64,000 nucleotides of DNA from Propionivibrio dicarboxylicus. Its GTDB lineage: Bacteria > Pseudomonadota > Gammaproteobacteria > Burkholderiales > Rhodocyclaceae. The notes beneath the pieces are model-generated. The model was not told where the DNA came from, made no database searches, and saw nothing but the letters and a program-made list of their open reading frames with translations. Each line of letters starts with the position of its first letter. Positions within the stretch are counted from its first letter, which is position 1. A program made the position numbers and the translations under genes. Shown one piece after another: positions 42,940-52,605 of the stretch. Location of the stretch: NCBI GenBank assembly GCA_945902805.1, contig CAMDMZ010000015.1, positions 1-64,000 of the forward strand, written 5' to 3'.

Positions 42940-43613
42940 GGACAATTTCGACTCATCCTGCAACCAGCCGTGGCTTTACCTTGCTTGAATTGCTCATCGG
43001 CTTAAGCCTCCTCGGCTTCATTCTGGCATTGTTGTTCGGTGGATTCCGCCTTGCATCCACGACTGGCGATGCCGTGGAGGGCAAGCTTTCCGAATTGGCG
43101 TATGAGCAGGGTGGCCTAGGGCTGATACGACGTTTGTTCGACTCAGCACAGCCGATTTACTGGACTCAGGCTCAACGTCGGATCTTGCTCTTTCACGGCG
43201 AACAAGACGTTGTAACGTTTGCTGCGCCGCTGACTGAGCTTTCAGGGTTAAGAATTGTCCAACTGGCGCTAGAACCGGATAGTGGCATGAAGAATTCACC
43301 ACATAACCGGTTAGTGCTCCGCTACGGAGCCATTCCCTATGGAGCGCCAACGTTCGACGGAACCCTTGCTGCCAGTTCCATTCACACTGTGCTTGGAGAC
43401 ATTCGCTCGGCCACATTCGAATTTCTTGGCTCAATCGCTCCGGACAAGCCCGTCGAGTGGCAGAGCCAATGGTTGAAACAAAGCAAGCTTCCGCTCCTGA
43501 TACGAATACGGGTATTGCGAAGCGATGCGGAGCAGTTGGATATCACGATAGCTCCCGCGGTTAAGGCGGAAGATGTAACTGGCATTCGAATCACTGCCGG
43601 ACCGCAGTTATGA
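42936..43613 (+). CDS. gspJ: Minor pseudopilin GspJ
   Basis: A 225-residue minor pseudopilin. Leader ATSRG precedes FTLLELLIGLSLLGFILALL; the body has LFHGEQDVVTFAAPL, GLRIVQLALEPDS and LLIRIRVL, consistent with GspJ. It joins GspH-I-K in the priming tip. ATG overlap with gspI on the 5' side and with gspK on the 3' side. Confidence 0.9.
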   Translation: MRTISTHPATSRGFTLLELLIGLSLLGFILALLFGGFRLASTTGDAVEGKLSELAYEQGGLGLIRRLFDSAQPIYWTQAQRRILLFHGEQDVVTFAAPLTELSGLRIVQLALEPDSGMKNSPHNRLVLRYGAIPYGAPTFDGTLAASSIHTVLGDIRSATFEFLGSIAPDKPVEWQSQWLKQSKLPLLIRIRVLRSDAEQLDITIAPAVKAEDVTGIRITAGPQL

Positions 43614-44488
43614 CCTCAACTCGCCTCTTTCCGCCATGCAGTACGTCCAGCTTTGACAAGGAAAGTGGAGTAGCACTTGTGATGGTACTTTGGATGCTCG
43701 CCTTGCTTACCGTCATCGCAGGTAATGTGGCGTTTTCAGTTCGTACCGAGACAAGAGCAGTAAGTAATGTTTCTGCGTTAGCAAAGGCAGAGGCGGCTGC
43801 GGATGCAGGCATCCACAAAGCTATCTACGAAGTGTTGCGCCCAATCGGTGCCCTAGGGCGATGGGATGCCGACGGAACCATCATTCCCTGGGCCTTCGGG
43901 GATGCCAACATTTATGTGACGATCCGCGATGAATCAGGGAAAATCGACCTCAACTATGCGCCAGCGAATCTGTTGGCGGCCTTGTTCCGCGTCCTAGAGA
44001 TACCTGAGCAGGAAGCCCTGTCGTTGGCTGATGCAATCGTTGATTGGCGCGATACCGACAACTTGCGGAGCCTTCATGGCGCAGAAGTTGACGAGTATCT
44101 TGCTGCAGGAAGGCCATTCGGTCCAGCCAATTTACCGTTTCAGGCAATTGACGAACTTCGCCTCGTGCTTGGTATGCGGCCAGAGATTTTTCGGGCGATT
44201 GAGCGGGTTGTTACCATTCATTCACGCCAAGGCAATATCAATACGGCGTCAGCTCCACCACTTGTACTACTCGCCATGAAGACCAGCGCGGCTCCGTCAC
44301 TCGCGCAGGTCAATCAGGGCTCAAGGTATCTGGGGATTGAGGTTGAGGCTGTCTTGGAGGACAATACGCGCTTTGCTAGGATGGCGGTGGTTCGCATTTC
44401 CGGAAACACGCTGGAACCATTCAGCATTCTGGCGTACCGAACGCCGCGCTTCGACGCCGCTACTACTCCCGGAGTCGAGCCAAACTAA
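43610..44488 (+). CDS. gspK: Large minor pseudopilin GspK
   Basis: A 292-residue minor pseudopilin. Instead of the usual FTLIE it has ESGVALVMVLWMLALL, normal for GspK, followed by an alpha domain with ESGKIDLNYAPANLLAALF, ADAIVDWRDTDNL and VVTIHSRQGNINTASAPP. It caps the pseudopilus and contacts substrate. The gene ends 9 nt before gspL. Confidence 0.92.
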   Translation: MTSTRLFPPCSTSSFDKESGVALVMVLWMLALLTVIAGNVAFSVRTETRAVSNVSALAKAEAAADAGIHKAIYEVLRPIGALGRWDADGTIIPWAFGDANIYVTIRDESGKIDLNYAPANLLAALFRVLEIPEQEALSLADAIVDWRDTDNLRSLHGAEVDEYLAAGRPFGPANLPFQAIDELRLVLGMRPEIFRAIERVVTIHSRQGNINTASAPPLVLLAMKTSAAPSLAQVNQGSRYLGIEVEAVLEDNTRFARMAVVRISGNTLEPFSILAYRTPRFDAATTPGVEPN

Positions 44489-44497
44489 TTCCGCGAA

Positions 44498-45844
44498 ATG
44501 ACTCGTTCAACTGGCATTACATCACTGCGAAGCGCCTACATCGGCAAGATGGCTGCACGTTTCTTTAGTTGGTGGCGAGGCGAGCTTGCTGAGCTGATTC
44601 CTGCATCTGTGTCTTCTTGGTGGCAGGGTGCGAACCGGACGGTGCTCGTGCATTTGGCAGATACCCGCATCATTATTGAACGTGAAGTTGCTGGTGAGCG
44701 GGAGAAACTGGCAGAAATTGATACGAAACAGGCAAGCCTTAGTGAAGTTGGTGCTACCGCGGGTCGCGTTTTGCAGAATTCCGTCAGGAGTAGCTATCGC
44801 GCCCTAGGGAACCTGGATAAGGAGAGGGTTTTCCGGCGAACAATTGTGGTTCCGTTTGCTCTTGAGGAAAATCTTCGCCAAGCGCTTGGTTTTGAGATCG
44901 ATCGCTACACACCATTCAAGTTGGACCAGGTCTATTTCGATTTCCGTATCCTGCATCGTGATCCATCCCTGCGCCGGCTTACCATTGATCTGGGTGTGGT
45001 TTCTCGTGTCGTGATCGATCATGATTTGGAAAGACTCGACGCTCTCGGGCTCAAGGTTCAAGGTTTCGCGCTCAGCGATGAGGCTTTTACCAGAAATCCA
45101 CTTACATTTGCTCCAGCAGCGATTCCAGCAACGTCTCTAGCACCACGATCTTTGATACGCCTAGGTCTTGGGATGACTGCAGGACTGCTTCTGGTCGTTC
45201 TGCTAGCAATTCCTCCTTGGCAGAAGCGCACAACTGCTATCAGCCTGATTGCGCCTCTTGACGCAGCAAAACAGGCGGCGCGTGAAACCGACCGCCTTCG
45301 TGATCGCCTTGACGCACTAGTCATTGATCATAATCTGCTGCCCGAAAGAAAATGGCGCAACCCCTCATCGCTGATTGTGCTGGAGGAACTTAGCAAGTTG
45401 CTGGCGGATGGAACCTACCTGATCCAGTTGGAACTGGACGAAAAGGGAATTTCCATACAAGGAGAGTCGGATGCAGCCGCGAAACTAGTCGATCTAATGG
45501 AAGACTCGCCTGTTTTCAAGGATGTGGTTTTCAAGTCGTCCCTTACCAAAGTGCTGGGTACCGGATACGATCGGTTTCACGTGGCAGCTGCCTTTGATGA
45601 AGGCGCGCATTTTCCCAAGCCAGCACCGGATCTGTCGGAAGGGAAGGACCAACACATCGAAAGCCAGTCCTTGGGAACCACCATGGACGCCCCCCCCCCG
45701 TCGTTGCCGCCCCCTGCGACAACGACTGCGAAGAGCCAGCCCGTGCTGACAGGAACGCCGCCAGTAGCCTCGTCTCAACGAGAGCAACTGCCTTCAGCGT
45801 CCTCACACATGGTTGCGGGGCCAGTCGTCCCCGGAAAGAATTGA
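44498..45844 (+). CDS. gspL: Type II secretion protein GspL (PilM/PilN-like)
   Basis: A 448-residue bitopic protein: an actin-like cytoplasmic domain (about 45-215; VVPFALEENLRQALGFEIDRYTPF), one membrane helix (about 225-243; LGMTAGLLLVVLLA) and a PilN-like periplasmic domain (about 255-370). It links GspE to the platform. The last 60 residues are Pro/Ser-rich, and the codons for PPP at about residue 398 contain a run of ten C at 45690-45699, a possible slippage site. Confidence 0.88.
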   Translation: MTRSTGITSLRSAYIGKMAARFFSWWRGELAELIPASVSSWWQGANRTVLVHLADTRIIIEREVAGEREKLAEIDTKQASLSEVGATAGRVLQNSVRSSYRALGNLDKERVFRRTIVVPFALEENLRQALGFEIDRYTPFKLDQVYFDFRILHRDPSLRRLTIDLGVVSRVVIDHDLERLDALGLKVQGFALSDEAFTRNPLTFAPAAIPATSLAPRSLIRLGLGMTAGLLLVVLLAIPPWQKRTTAISLIAPLDAAKQAARETDRLRDRLDALVIDHNLLPERKWRNPSSLIVLEELSKLLADGTYLIQLELDEKGISIQGESDAAAKLVDLMEDSPVFKDVVFKSSLTKVLGTGYDRFHVAAAFDEGAHFPKPAPDLSEGKDQHIESQSLGTTMDAPPPSLPPPATTTAKSQPVLTGTPPVASSQREQLPSASSHMVAGPVVPGKN

Positions 45845-46437
45845 TGAGGATAGATATTTCCGTCCGTCAGTCGCAGCTAGTTGCCATTTTCTTGTTGATT
45901 GTGGCGCTTGGGTTGGCATTTGCTGCGCTTGCTGTGCCCGTGTGGTGGTTACATCAGCATTATGACTATTACATTGATGATTACTCTGACCGGTTGCGCC
46001 GCTATCAGCAAATCGCTGATTTACGCTCTCAGATTGAGCATTCGATTAGCACCGTGACGGAACGAGATGCCGGTAAGTACTATCTGAAGGGGGCAACTCC
46101 AGCGTTAGCTGGCGCAGAATTGCAAGGTCTCGTTACTCGTATCGTCGAAGCTCAAAAGGGAAAGCTCTTCAGTAGTCAAATTCTTGCGAACAATTCATTG
46201 AAGGAAGATGAGCCGATTTCCAAGATTGCAATTCAGGTCCAACTATCTGCGGCCATTATTCCTTTGCAGTTGATTCTCCATTCCTTGGAAGCCAATCAGC
46301 CCTATCTATTTATCGACAAGCTCCTGATAACCTCGAATTTTGGTCGATTGTATAAGCCACTACCTGGAGTACAACCCGACTATCAGGTTCAACTCACTGT
46401 ATCCGCCTATGTTCGCCCACGGGAGGCTATACCGTGA
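45841..46437 (+). CDS. gspM: Type II secretion protein GspM
   Basis: A 198-residue inner-membrane protein with one N-terminal helix (about 12-35) and a periplasmic ferredoxin-like region. YSDRLRRYQQIADLRSQIE followed by YYLKGATPALAGAELQGLV is characteristic of GspM. It partners GspL. Four-nt overlaps on both sides. Confidence 0.88.
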   Translation: MMRIDISVRQSQLVAIFLLIVALGLAFAALAVPVWWLHQHYDYYIDDYSDRLRRYQQIADLRSQIEHSISTVTERDAGKYYLKGATPALAGAELQGLVTRIVEAQKGKLFSSQILANNSLKEDEPISKIAIQVQLSAAIIPLQLILHSLEANQPYLFIDKLLITSNFGRLYKPLPGVQPDYQVQLTVSAYVRPREAIP

Positions 46438-46964
46438 CCAGGCTGGAACGGATATTGACCCCGGAACGTGTTGAGGGCTACTCGTGGATCATTGTGTTCA
46501 CGATTTTGTTCCTCAGCATTGGTCAGATTACGGACTGGGGTTCTCGGCGGAACTGGCCAATACCATCTTCACAAGCGGGTCCAACGGCTTTTGCTGCACC
46601 TAAACTTGAAACTGCATTTATTCCACCTGCCCCAGACACGATGCTAGAAACATCTCTACGACCCCTGTTTGTGGTCACTCGAAGGCCAGCCCCCACTCCT
46701 CCACCACCAGCGCCTCCTGCGCCTCCGAAGCCAACTATGAAAAAAGGGCAATTTCTTCTGACCGGAGTCACGATTGTTGCCAATCAAAAATTTGCGCACA
46801 TATTGGATCGGGCGAGCAATAAGTCGGTCGTGGTGAGCGAAGGGAAAGACATCGGCGGCATTACCATTAAGCAAATCAGTGAAACACAGGTGATCCTCAC
46901 TCAGTATGACGATACAGAGGTACTGGTTCTTCGCAGCCCCGTCAAGCTTCCAGCAAGCAAGTAA
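46434..46964 (+). CDS. GspC/GspN-like secretion component with HR-type domain
   Basis: A 176-residue bitopic protein: a membrane helix at about 18-36, a periplasmic linker with a proline-rich stretch (PAPTPPPPAPPAPPKP), and a small beta domain (about 105-175; FLLTGVTIVANQKFAHIL, ITIKQISETQVIL). This layout is that of GspC/PilP proteins, whose HR domain contacts the secretin N0 domain. No PDZ domain is present, so it is a short GspC-like form often called GspN in PilM/N-type operons. The secretin gene follows. Confidence 0.75.
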   Translation: MTRLERILTPERVEGYSWIIVFTILFLSIGQITDWGSRRNWPIPSSQAGPTAFAAPKLETAFIPPAPDTMLETSLRPLFVVTRRPAPTPPPPAPPAPPKPTMKKGQFLLTGVTIVANQKFAHILDRASNKSVVVSEGKDIGGITIKQISETQVILTQYDDTEVLVLRSPVKLPASK

Positions 46965-47067
46965 TGCGCAACGCAATCGTGTCAATTTTCTCAAGATGAT
47001 TCACGCCTACAGCCTGTACTTTGCTGAAAAAATCGCATCGACTCGTAAAACGAATTCGGATGAAACC

Positions 47068-49383
47068 ATGATCCAGAGCACAAATCGCAGTCCCTGGCAC
47101 ACAGTCGCGCTTATCCTTGCGATAGTCGCGATGACCGGATGCACGCAGCTAGCAGGGCAGATTCCAGCCGCTGAGTCGACCAATCCCGGGCCATCACCTG
47201 CCCACGCGATAACTGCCAACGACACAAATGGGCCTATATCTGACAATACCCCGACCAAATCTCCGCTGACAGAAAGCACACAGCCCCGAATTTTTAAGGG
47301 TACCGGGGTGATGGTCAATTCGTCGCCCAAGAAAGAAGCACTCCAAGGACCAGCCAATGTTTCATTGAATTTCGAAGGAGCTGATATCCGGGACATCGCC
47401 AAGACCATTCTTGCCGAGATTCTTCGGGTCAGTTACATCGTTGATCCAAGGGTAACGGGAAGTATCAGTTTTCGGACAACGCAACCGCTGTCTCGGGATG
47501 CATTGCTCCCAACTCTTGAAACAGTGTTGCGCATGAACGGCATCGTTATGATCAAGGAAAACGAGATTTTCAAGATCATGCCCATCGGCGGTGCAAAAGG
47601 TTCACTTTCTCCACAGATTGGAGGAACTACTGCAGGATTCACAATGCAAGTCGTACCGCTGAAGTATGTCGGCTCCAGAGAAATGGCCAAGATTCTGGAA
47701 GGTGTTGCAGCTGACCCCACGCTTGTAAAGTCCGATGAACTCCGCAATCTTGTTATCTTGGCAGGAACACAAAATGAAATGCGGCACATGCTCGACACTA
47801 TCGAAATGTTCGATGTGGATTGGATGAGCGGAATGTCGATCGGTCTGTTTACATTACAGAGTGCCGACGTCAAACAGGTCGACCAAGATATCAAACGCGT
47901 TTTCGATGAGAAAGGGGGTGCCGTCAATCCTCTGGCCGGAGTAATCAAGCTGATCCCGATCGAGCGGCTGAACGCCTTTGTCATCATATCGCCGCAACCA
48001 GCTTACCTCGAACAGGCAAAGGTTTGGCTAGAACGCCTGGATAGAACCGGGACCACCGGCGGTCACAGACTATTCGTATATCATGTTCGAAACGGCAAGG
48101 CTGAGCATCTTGCCGATCTATTGAACCAGTCATTTGGCGGTCAGGCCGCTAGCCAGTCTCAAGCGAGTGGCCGAAGCTCTCCGACGGTAGCTCCGGGACT
48201 CACCGGCACGGAATTGAAAACCAGCTCATCGCCGGGCCTCAACACAAGCCTGAGCGCACTCTCGCAATCAAGAACGACATCCCCCCAGCCACAGAACGCG
48301 GCTGTCGGCGCCTTTGGTATCTCGGGCGACTCAGGAGGTTCAACGGATCTGGTGCGTGTTGTGGCTGATACACAAAACAACGCCCTACTCATCCTGACGA
48401 ACTCCACCGGATATGAGAAGATTGAAGCTGCTCTCAAGAAGCTCGACACTGCTCCTCGACAAGTTTTGATTGAAGTCACAATTGCGGAAGTAACTCTCAA
48501 AGACGAGTTGAAGTTTGGGATAGAGTGGCTGTTCACCAATGGGCCTCGGCGCAGCGGCAAGCTGGACACAGGAACGTCGGGGTTAAATGCCATTGTGCCC
48601 GGGTTTTCCTATGTCATCACCAATGCAACTGGCGACCAAGTGAAGTCGGTTCTAAATATGCTGGCGTCGGACAACAACCTGAATATCCTTTCGTCCCCTC
48701 ACATAATGGTTGCTGACAACCAGACGGCCAAGATTCAGGTGGGGGACAGCGTGCCGATAGCGGGGCCTCAGACAGTCACCGGAACAGGGACCGTAATTAC
48801 CTCTGTTCAATACCTAGAAACCGGGGTCATCCTGTCGGTAACCCCGCGCATAAATGCAAGCGGACTTGTCAGCCTGGATATTGCGCAAGAGGTAAGTACG
48901 GCTTCGGAAACGACGACCTCAGGACTCAACTCGCCAACGATCAGTAAGCGCTCCGCTAAGACAATGGTCGCAGTGCAGTCTGGTGAAACCATGGTCCTTG
49001 GCGGACTAATGTCCGAAAAGTCCGAAAAGGGAGCAACTGGGTTGCCGTTGCTTTCCAGCATCCCCCTAGTAGGAGGTTTGTTTGGAACTCAGTCACGAAA
49101 CTCGACCCGAACCGAGTTGGTCGTCTTGATTACACCGCGTGTCGCGAACTCACCCAATCAGGCAAAGGCCCTGTCAGACGAGTTGAGGCAAAAAATGGGG
49201 CAGGCGAAAGATCTGATTGATTGTGGAACAAGCAATGCCCTTGGTAACTCGACTCGCGGAGGGCTCTGGTGCATGCATCCGGGACGATTAGAAGATTCCA
49301 ACGGCAAATTTAACGAATGGGGTTCGGGAGTAAACGCGATCGAAACAAACTCAAGAGGTCTGCGAACAGAATCGGGCAACTAA
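47068..49383 (+). CDS. gspD: Type II secretion secretin GspD, lipoprotein form
   Basis: From ATG 47068 the product has 771 residues and a lipoprotein signal (VALILAIVAMTGC, lipid on C25). N0/N1-N3 domains (about 85-420) include VSLNFEGADIRDIAKTIL and VRNGKAEHLADLLNQ. A low-complexity Ser/Gln/Thr insert lies near 365-420, and the C-terminal secretin domain has QVLIEVTIAEVTL, LSSPHIMVADNQTAKIQVGD and LGGLMSEK. It forms the outer-membrane channel. The lipid anchor may replace a pilotin, none of which was seen. ATG 46996 is an alternative start that would bury the signal. Confidence 0.92.
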   Translation: MIQSTNRSPWHTVALILAIVAMTGCTQLAGQIPAAESTNPGPSPAHAITANDTNGPISDNTPTKSPLTESTQPRIFKGTGVMVNSSPKKEALQGPANVSLNFEGADIRDIAKTILAEILRVSYIVDPRVTGSISFRTTQPLSRDALLPTLETVLRMNGIVMIKENEIFKIMPIGGAKGSLSPQIGGTTAGFTMQVVPLKYVGSREMAKILEGVAADPTLVKSDELRNLVILAGTQNEMRHMLDTIEMFDVDWMSGMSIGLFTLQSADVKQVDQDIKRVFDEKGGAVNPLAGVIKLIPIERLNAFVIISPQPAYLEQAKVWLERLDRTGTTGGHRLFVYHVRNGKAEHLADLLNQSFGGQAASQSQASGRSSPTVAPGLTGTELKTSSSPGLNTSLSALSQSRTTSPQPQNAAVGAFGISGDSGGSTDLVRVVADTQNNALLILTNSTGYEKIEAALKKLDTAPRQVLIEVTIAEVTLKDELKFGIEWLFTNGPRRSGKLDTGTSGLNAIVPGFSYVITNATGDQVKSVLNMLASDNNLNILSSPHIMVADNQTAKIQVGDSVPIAGPQTVTGTGTVITSVQYLETGVILSVTPRINASGLVSLDIAQEVSTASETTTSGLNSPTISKRSAKTMVAVQSGETMVLGGLMSEKSEKGATGLPLLSSIPLVGGLFGTQSRNSTRTELVVLITPRVANSPNQAKALSDELRQKMGQAKDLIDCGTSNALGNSTRGGLWCMHPGRLEDSNGKFNEWGSGVNAIETNSRGLRTESGN

Positions 49384-49581
49384 TTTTCGCATGACTTCGT
49401 ACTTTTTTATATTCGACTCAACAATCCCAAATTCGCGAACGGTTTGTGTCGACGGGCTTGCAGACCATCCATAGAAGCATACTGAGAAAATACTGACGCC
49501 GACTCGAGATTAGGCGTTACTCCAAGTCGGTATCCGAATTCACTGGGCGCCACTAAGGCTCATTCGGTGATTTTTTACGAA

Positions 49582-50598
49582 ATGACATTTTTGCCGTGGA
49601 CCGCAGCCTTACCGGTGTTGTCAGCATCCGTGACTGCCGTGGTACTTCACCTGTGGCTAAAGATAGGAAGTGCAATGCCGGTGGACGTTGCAAACGAACG
49701 TTCATTGCACACCGGTCGGATTCCACGAATCGGTGGAATTGCAATGACTATCAGCGTGGCTCTATCGATCGCCCTATCCATCATAGCCTTGCCAAACACC
49801 ACGTTGCCGGTGGAACCTTTGGCTATTGCCGTGGGGCTTTTCTTCCTTTCGGCAATCGATGATTGGTTTTCTTTACCGGTATTGCCTCGGCTCGTTGGTC
49901 ATTTGGTGGCAACTGGATTGGTGGTCCACTCGTTGCACTTACCAATCATTCTTGGACTTCCTGCCGTTTTGTGGCTGGTCTGGATGACCAACCTTTACAA
50001 TTTTATGGATGGCGCAGACGGATTGGCCGGCGGAATGACTGTCATCGGATTCGGAGCCTATGCGCTGGTCGCTTGGCCAGAGCATCCGGGGATCACCTGG
50101 ATTTCCTTGTCAGTGGCAGGTGGGTCACTCGGATTTCTGGCCTTCAACTTTCCCCCGGCGCGCATATTCCTGGGCGATGCCGGATCGATTCCACTCGGAT
50201 TTCTCGCGGGAGCTATCGGATTAGTCGGCTGGCATGATGGAGTTTGGCCACTCTGGTTTCCGTTGATAGTGTTTTCTCCTTTTGTTGCCGATGCCACAGT
50301 CACTCTGGTGCGCCGTGCTTGGGAACGAAAGCCCATCTGGCAAGCTCATCGTGAGCACCACTACCAGCAACTAATCCTCTCGAACTGGAGTCATCGCACT
50401 CTAGCTCTTGTCGCGTGGGGAGCGATGGTTATGATTGCGGCAAGTGCGCTCCTACTGCTAGAACTGTCGGCGCCTCTGCAATGGTTTGGAATTGTTGTTC
50501 TCTTCGCCGTGTATGGTCGCCTCTTTCGGTCAATCAACCAGCGTTGGCGGCGCACCACAGTAGATCAGCGCACCTTGCACGCCGCCCCACCAAAATGA
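49582..50598 (+). CDS. MraY/WecA-like undecaprenyl-phosphate sugar-phosphate transferase
   Basis: A polytopic transferase of about 338 residues with 10-11 membrane helices. Catalytic motifs are NLYNFMDGADGLAGGM (about 138-153), FLGDAGSIPLGFLAG and the HREHHYQQL loop, as in WecA/WbpL. It transfers a HexNAc-1-P from UDP to undecaprenyl phosphate, the first step of O-antigen synthesis. An in-frame GTG at 49567 is an alternative start; neither has an evident ribosome site. The dehydratase follows after 81 bp, a pairing seen in wbpL-wbpM loci. Confidence 0.9.
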   Translation: MTFLPWTAALPVLSASVTAVVLHLWLKIGSAMPVDVANERSLHTGRIPRIGGIAMTISVALSIALSIIALPNTTLPVEPLAIAVGLFFLSAIDDWFSLPVLPRLVGHLVATGLVVHSLHLPIILGLPAVLWLVWMTNLYNFMDGADGLAGGMTVIGFGAYALVAWPEHPGITWISLSVAGGSLGFLAFNFPPARIFLGDAGSIPLGFLAGAIGLVGWHDGVWPLWFPLIVFSPFVADATVTLVRRAWERKPIWQAHREHHYQQLILSNWSHRTLALVAWGAMVMIAASALLLLELSAPLQWFGIVVLFAVYGRLFRSINQRWRRTTVDQRTLHAAPPK

Positions 50599-50679
50599 CA
50601 TTGATGCACCGGGACGGTGCTATAGTCGTCGCCCATATGCCACGTGTGGGCATTCTGAACCAGGCGCCAATCTTTCTAC

Positions 50680-52572
50680 ATGGAAGCATTTGAATCATCG
50701 ATCAGTCGCCGATGGCGTTCCATCGCCGTTTTCGGGTCTGACTTGCTCGCCGTCGCCCTCGCCTGGGTCTTTGCTTACGGCTTGTGGTTTGACTTTGCCC
50801 CCCCCGCCGAACACTTGTCGGCCATGTGGTCCACGCTTGGCTTTCTGCTCATTGCAGAAGCGGTGATATTCCGCCTTTCGGGTCTGTATCTGGGAATCTG
50901 GTTCTTTTCCAGCCTTCCTGATCTACGCCGCATCATCAAGGCGGCCGTGTATTCAGCGGCAATGATTGGCACCCTAACGTTCGCTTTTCCCGCCCCCGGT
51001 ATTCCGCGTAGCGTCGCCATCCTCTATCCGATTTTGCTTCTCCTGATCATGGGCTCAGGCCGCGCCGCCTACCGGATGTGGAAGGAGCACATGCTTTACA
51101 GCGAGTTGGGAGCGGCCGGAAAGCCGGTTCTGATTCTCGGTGCGGGACGCTCTGGAGCTCGCCTGGTCCATGAATTGGCACGTTCACACGACTGGCGTGT
51201 GGTTGGCTTTCTGGATGACGATGCATCCAAGCAACGTCGCGAGTTGCTGGGGCAACGGGTATTTGGTCCCTTGAGCGAGTTGAGCTACTGGTCCAAAGCG
51301 CTCAGAGTCAAGCACGTCATTCTGGCCATGCCATCAGTTTCGGAAGAGATTCGGCAGCGCGTCGGTACCTTGTGTATTCGGGCCGGAGTGGTCGCCTACA
51401 CCGTACCTTCCACCGAACAGCTCTTATTGAAGCGCGACCGTGGCGATAGTGTGCGACCAATTGATCTTGAGGATCTGCTCGGCCGCTCACCGGTATTTAT
51501 CGATACGCCGGAAGTTCGAGAACTGCTGTTCGAGCGCGTGGTCATGGTCACCGGTGCTGGTGGCTCGATCGGTAGTGAGCTGTGTCGTCAAATCGCCCGT
51601 TTGCAACCTGCTCAGCTGGTCTTGTTTGAAAGCAATGAGTTTGCGCTTTACACGCTGATTGAGGAGTTATCGGAATATTTCCCCGAGGTGGCATTGGTGC
51701 CCTTGGCCGGAGATGTCAAAGACGGCACCTGGCTCGCCGAGATCATGCGGCGGCACACTCCGTCAGTGGTGTTCCATGCGGCGGCCTACAAACATGTGCC
51801 GCTGATGGAGGAGCAAAACGCGTGGCAGGCAGTACGCAACAATGTCTTCGGCACCTATGTGGTAGCACTGGCGGCGCAACGGGCAAAAGTGCCCAAGTTC
51901 GTTTTGGTCTCCACCGACAAGGCGGTTAATCCGACCAATGTCATGGGTGCCACCAAGCGCCTCGCGGAGATGATTTGTCAGGCTCTTGAAGGAGGGGGGG
52001 GCGCTACACGCTTCGAAATGGTGCGTTTTGGCAATGTTCTGGGCAGCACGGGGAGCGTCATTCCGAAGTTTCGGGCGCAAATTGCCAAGGGCGGTCCGAT
52101 TACCGTCACCCATCCGGAGATCACTCGTTACTTCATGTCGATCCCGGAATCATCCCAACTCGTGCTGGAGGCTGCGGCGATGGGCAAGGGCGGTGAAATT
52201 TTCGTGCTCGACATGGGCGAGCCGGTGCGCATCGCCGACCTTGCACGCGACATGATTCGACTTTCCGGACATAACGAAGACGAGATCCGCATCGTGTATT
52301 CGGGTTTGCGGCCAGGCGAAAAGCTTTACGAGGAACTCCTTTCCGACGATGAACATACGCGTCCAACCCATCATCCGAAACTGCGCGTTGCCAAGGCACG
52401 ATTGGTGCCTGCAGGATGGTTGGACGATCTGGTTGTCTGGTTGAAATCGCCGACGCCGAAGACCGACGCCGAAGTCAGGCGCGATCTACGCCGTTGGGTT
52501 CCCGAGTATCAACCCGCTGCCAATGCCCCCCTGCAGACCGTCAAACTCGCTGTCGAGAACAGCCGTCTGTAG
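50680..52572 (+). CDS. WbpM/FlaA1-like UDP-HexNAc 4,6-dehydratase
   Basis: A 630-residue membrane-bound SDR. Four N-terminal helices (about 15-120) precede a CoA-binding-like Rossmann region (about 145-270), then the catalytic domain with VTGAGGSIGSELCRQI (about 287-302), LVSTDKAVNPTNVMGATKR (Met replacing the usual Tyr, an SMK triad) and HPEITRYFMSIPES. It makes UDP-4-keto-6-deoxy-HexNAc, precursor of QuiNAc or FucNAc. Homopolymers of eight C (50798-50805) and eight G (51994-52001) occur in the reading frame. Confidence 0.92.
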   Translation: MEAFESSISRRWRSIAVFGSDLLAVALAWVFAYGLWFDFAPPAEHLSAMWSTLGFLLIAEAVIFRLSGLYLGIWFFSSLPDLRRIIKAAVYSAAMIGTLTFAFPAPGIPRSVAILYPILLLLIMGSGRAAYRMWKEHMLYSELGAAGKPVLILGAGRSGARLVHELARSHDWRVVGFLDDDASKQRRELLGQRVFGPLSELSYWSKALRVKHVILAMPSVSEEIRQRVGTLCIRAGVVAYTVPSTEQLLLKRDRGDSVRPIDLEDLLGRSPVFIDTPEVRELLFERVVMVTGAGGSIGSELCRQIARLQPAQLVLFESNEFALYTLIEELSEYFPEVALVPLAGDVKDGTWLAEIMRRHTPSVVFHAAAYKHVPLMEEQNAWQAVRNNVFGTYVVALAAQRAKVPKFVLVSTDKAVNPTNVMGATKRLAEMICQALEGGGGATRFEMVRFGNVLGSTGSVIPKFRAQIAKGGPITVTHPEITRYFMSIPESSQLVLEAAAMGKGGEIFVLDMGEPVRIADLARDMIRLSGHNEDEIRIVYSGLRPGEKLYEELLSDDEHTRPTHHPKLRVAKARLVPAGWLDDLVVWLKSPTPKTDAEVRRDLRRWVPEYQPAANAPLQTVKLAVENSRL

Positions 52573-52605
52573 TTCCATCGCGTTGAATCACGCTTGATCC
52601 AAACC

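Noticed and set aside
47433-47987. 184-codon minus-strand frame inside gspD
   Set aside because: Antisense shadow of conserved secretin domains; no start context or motif.
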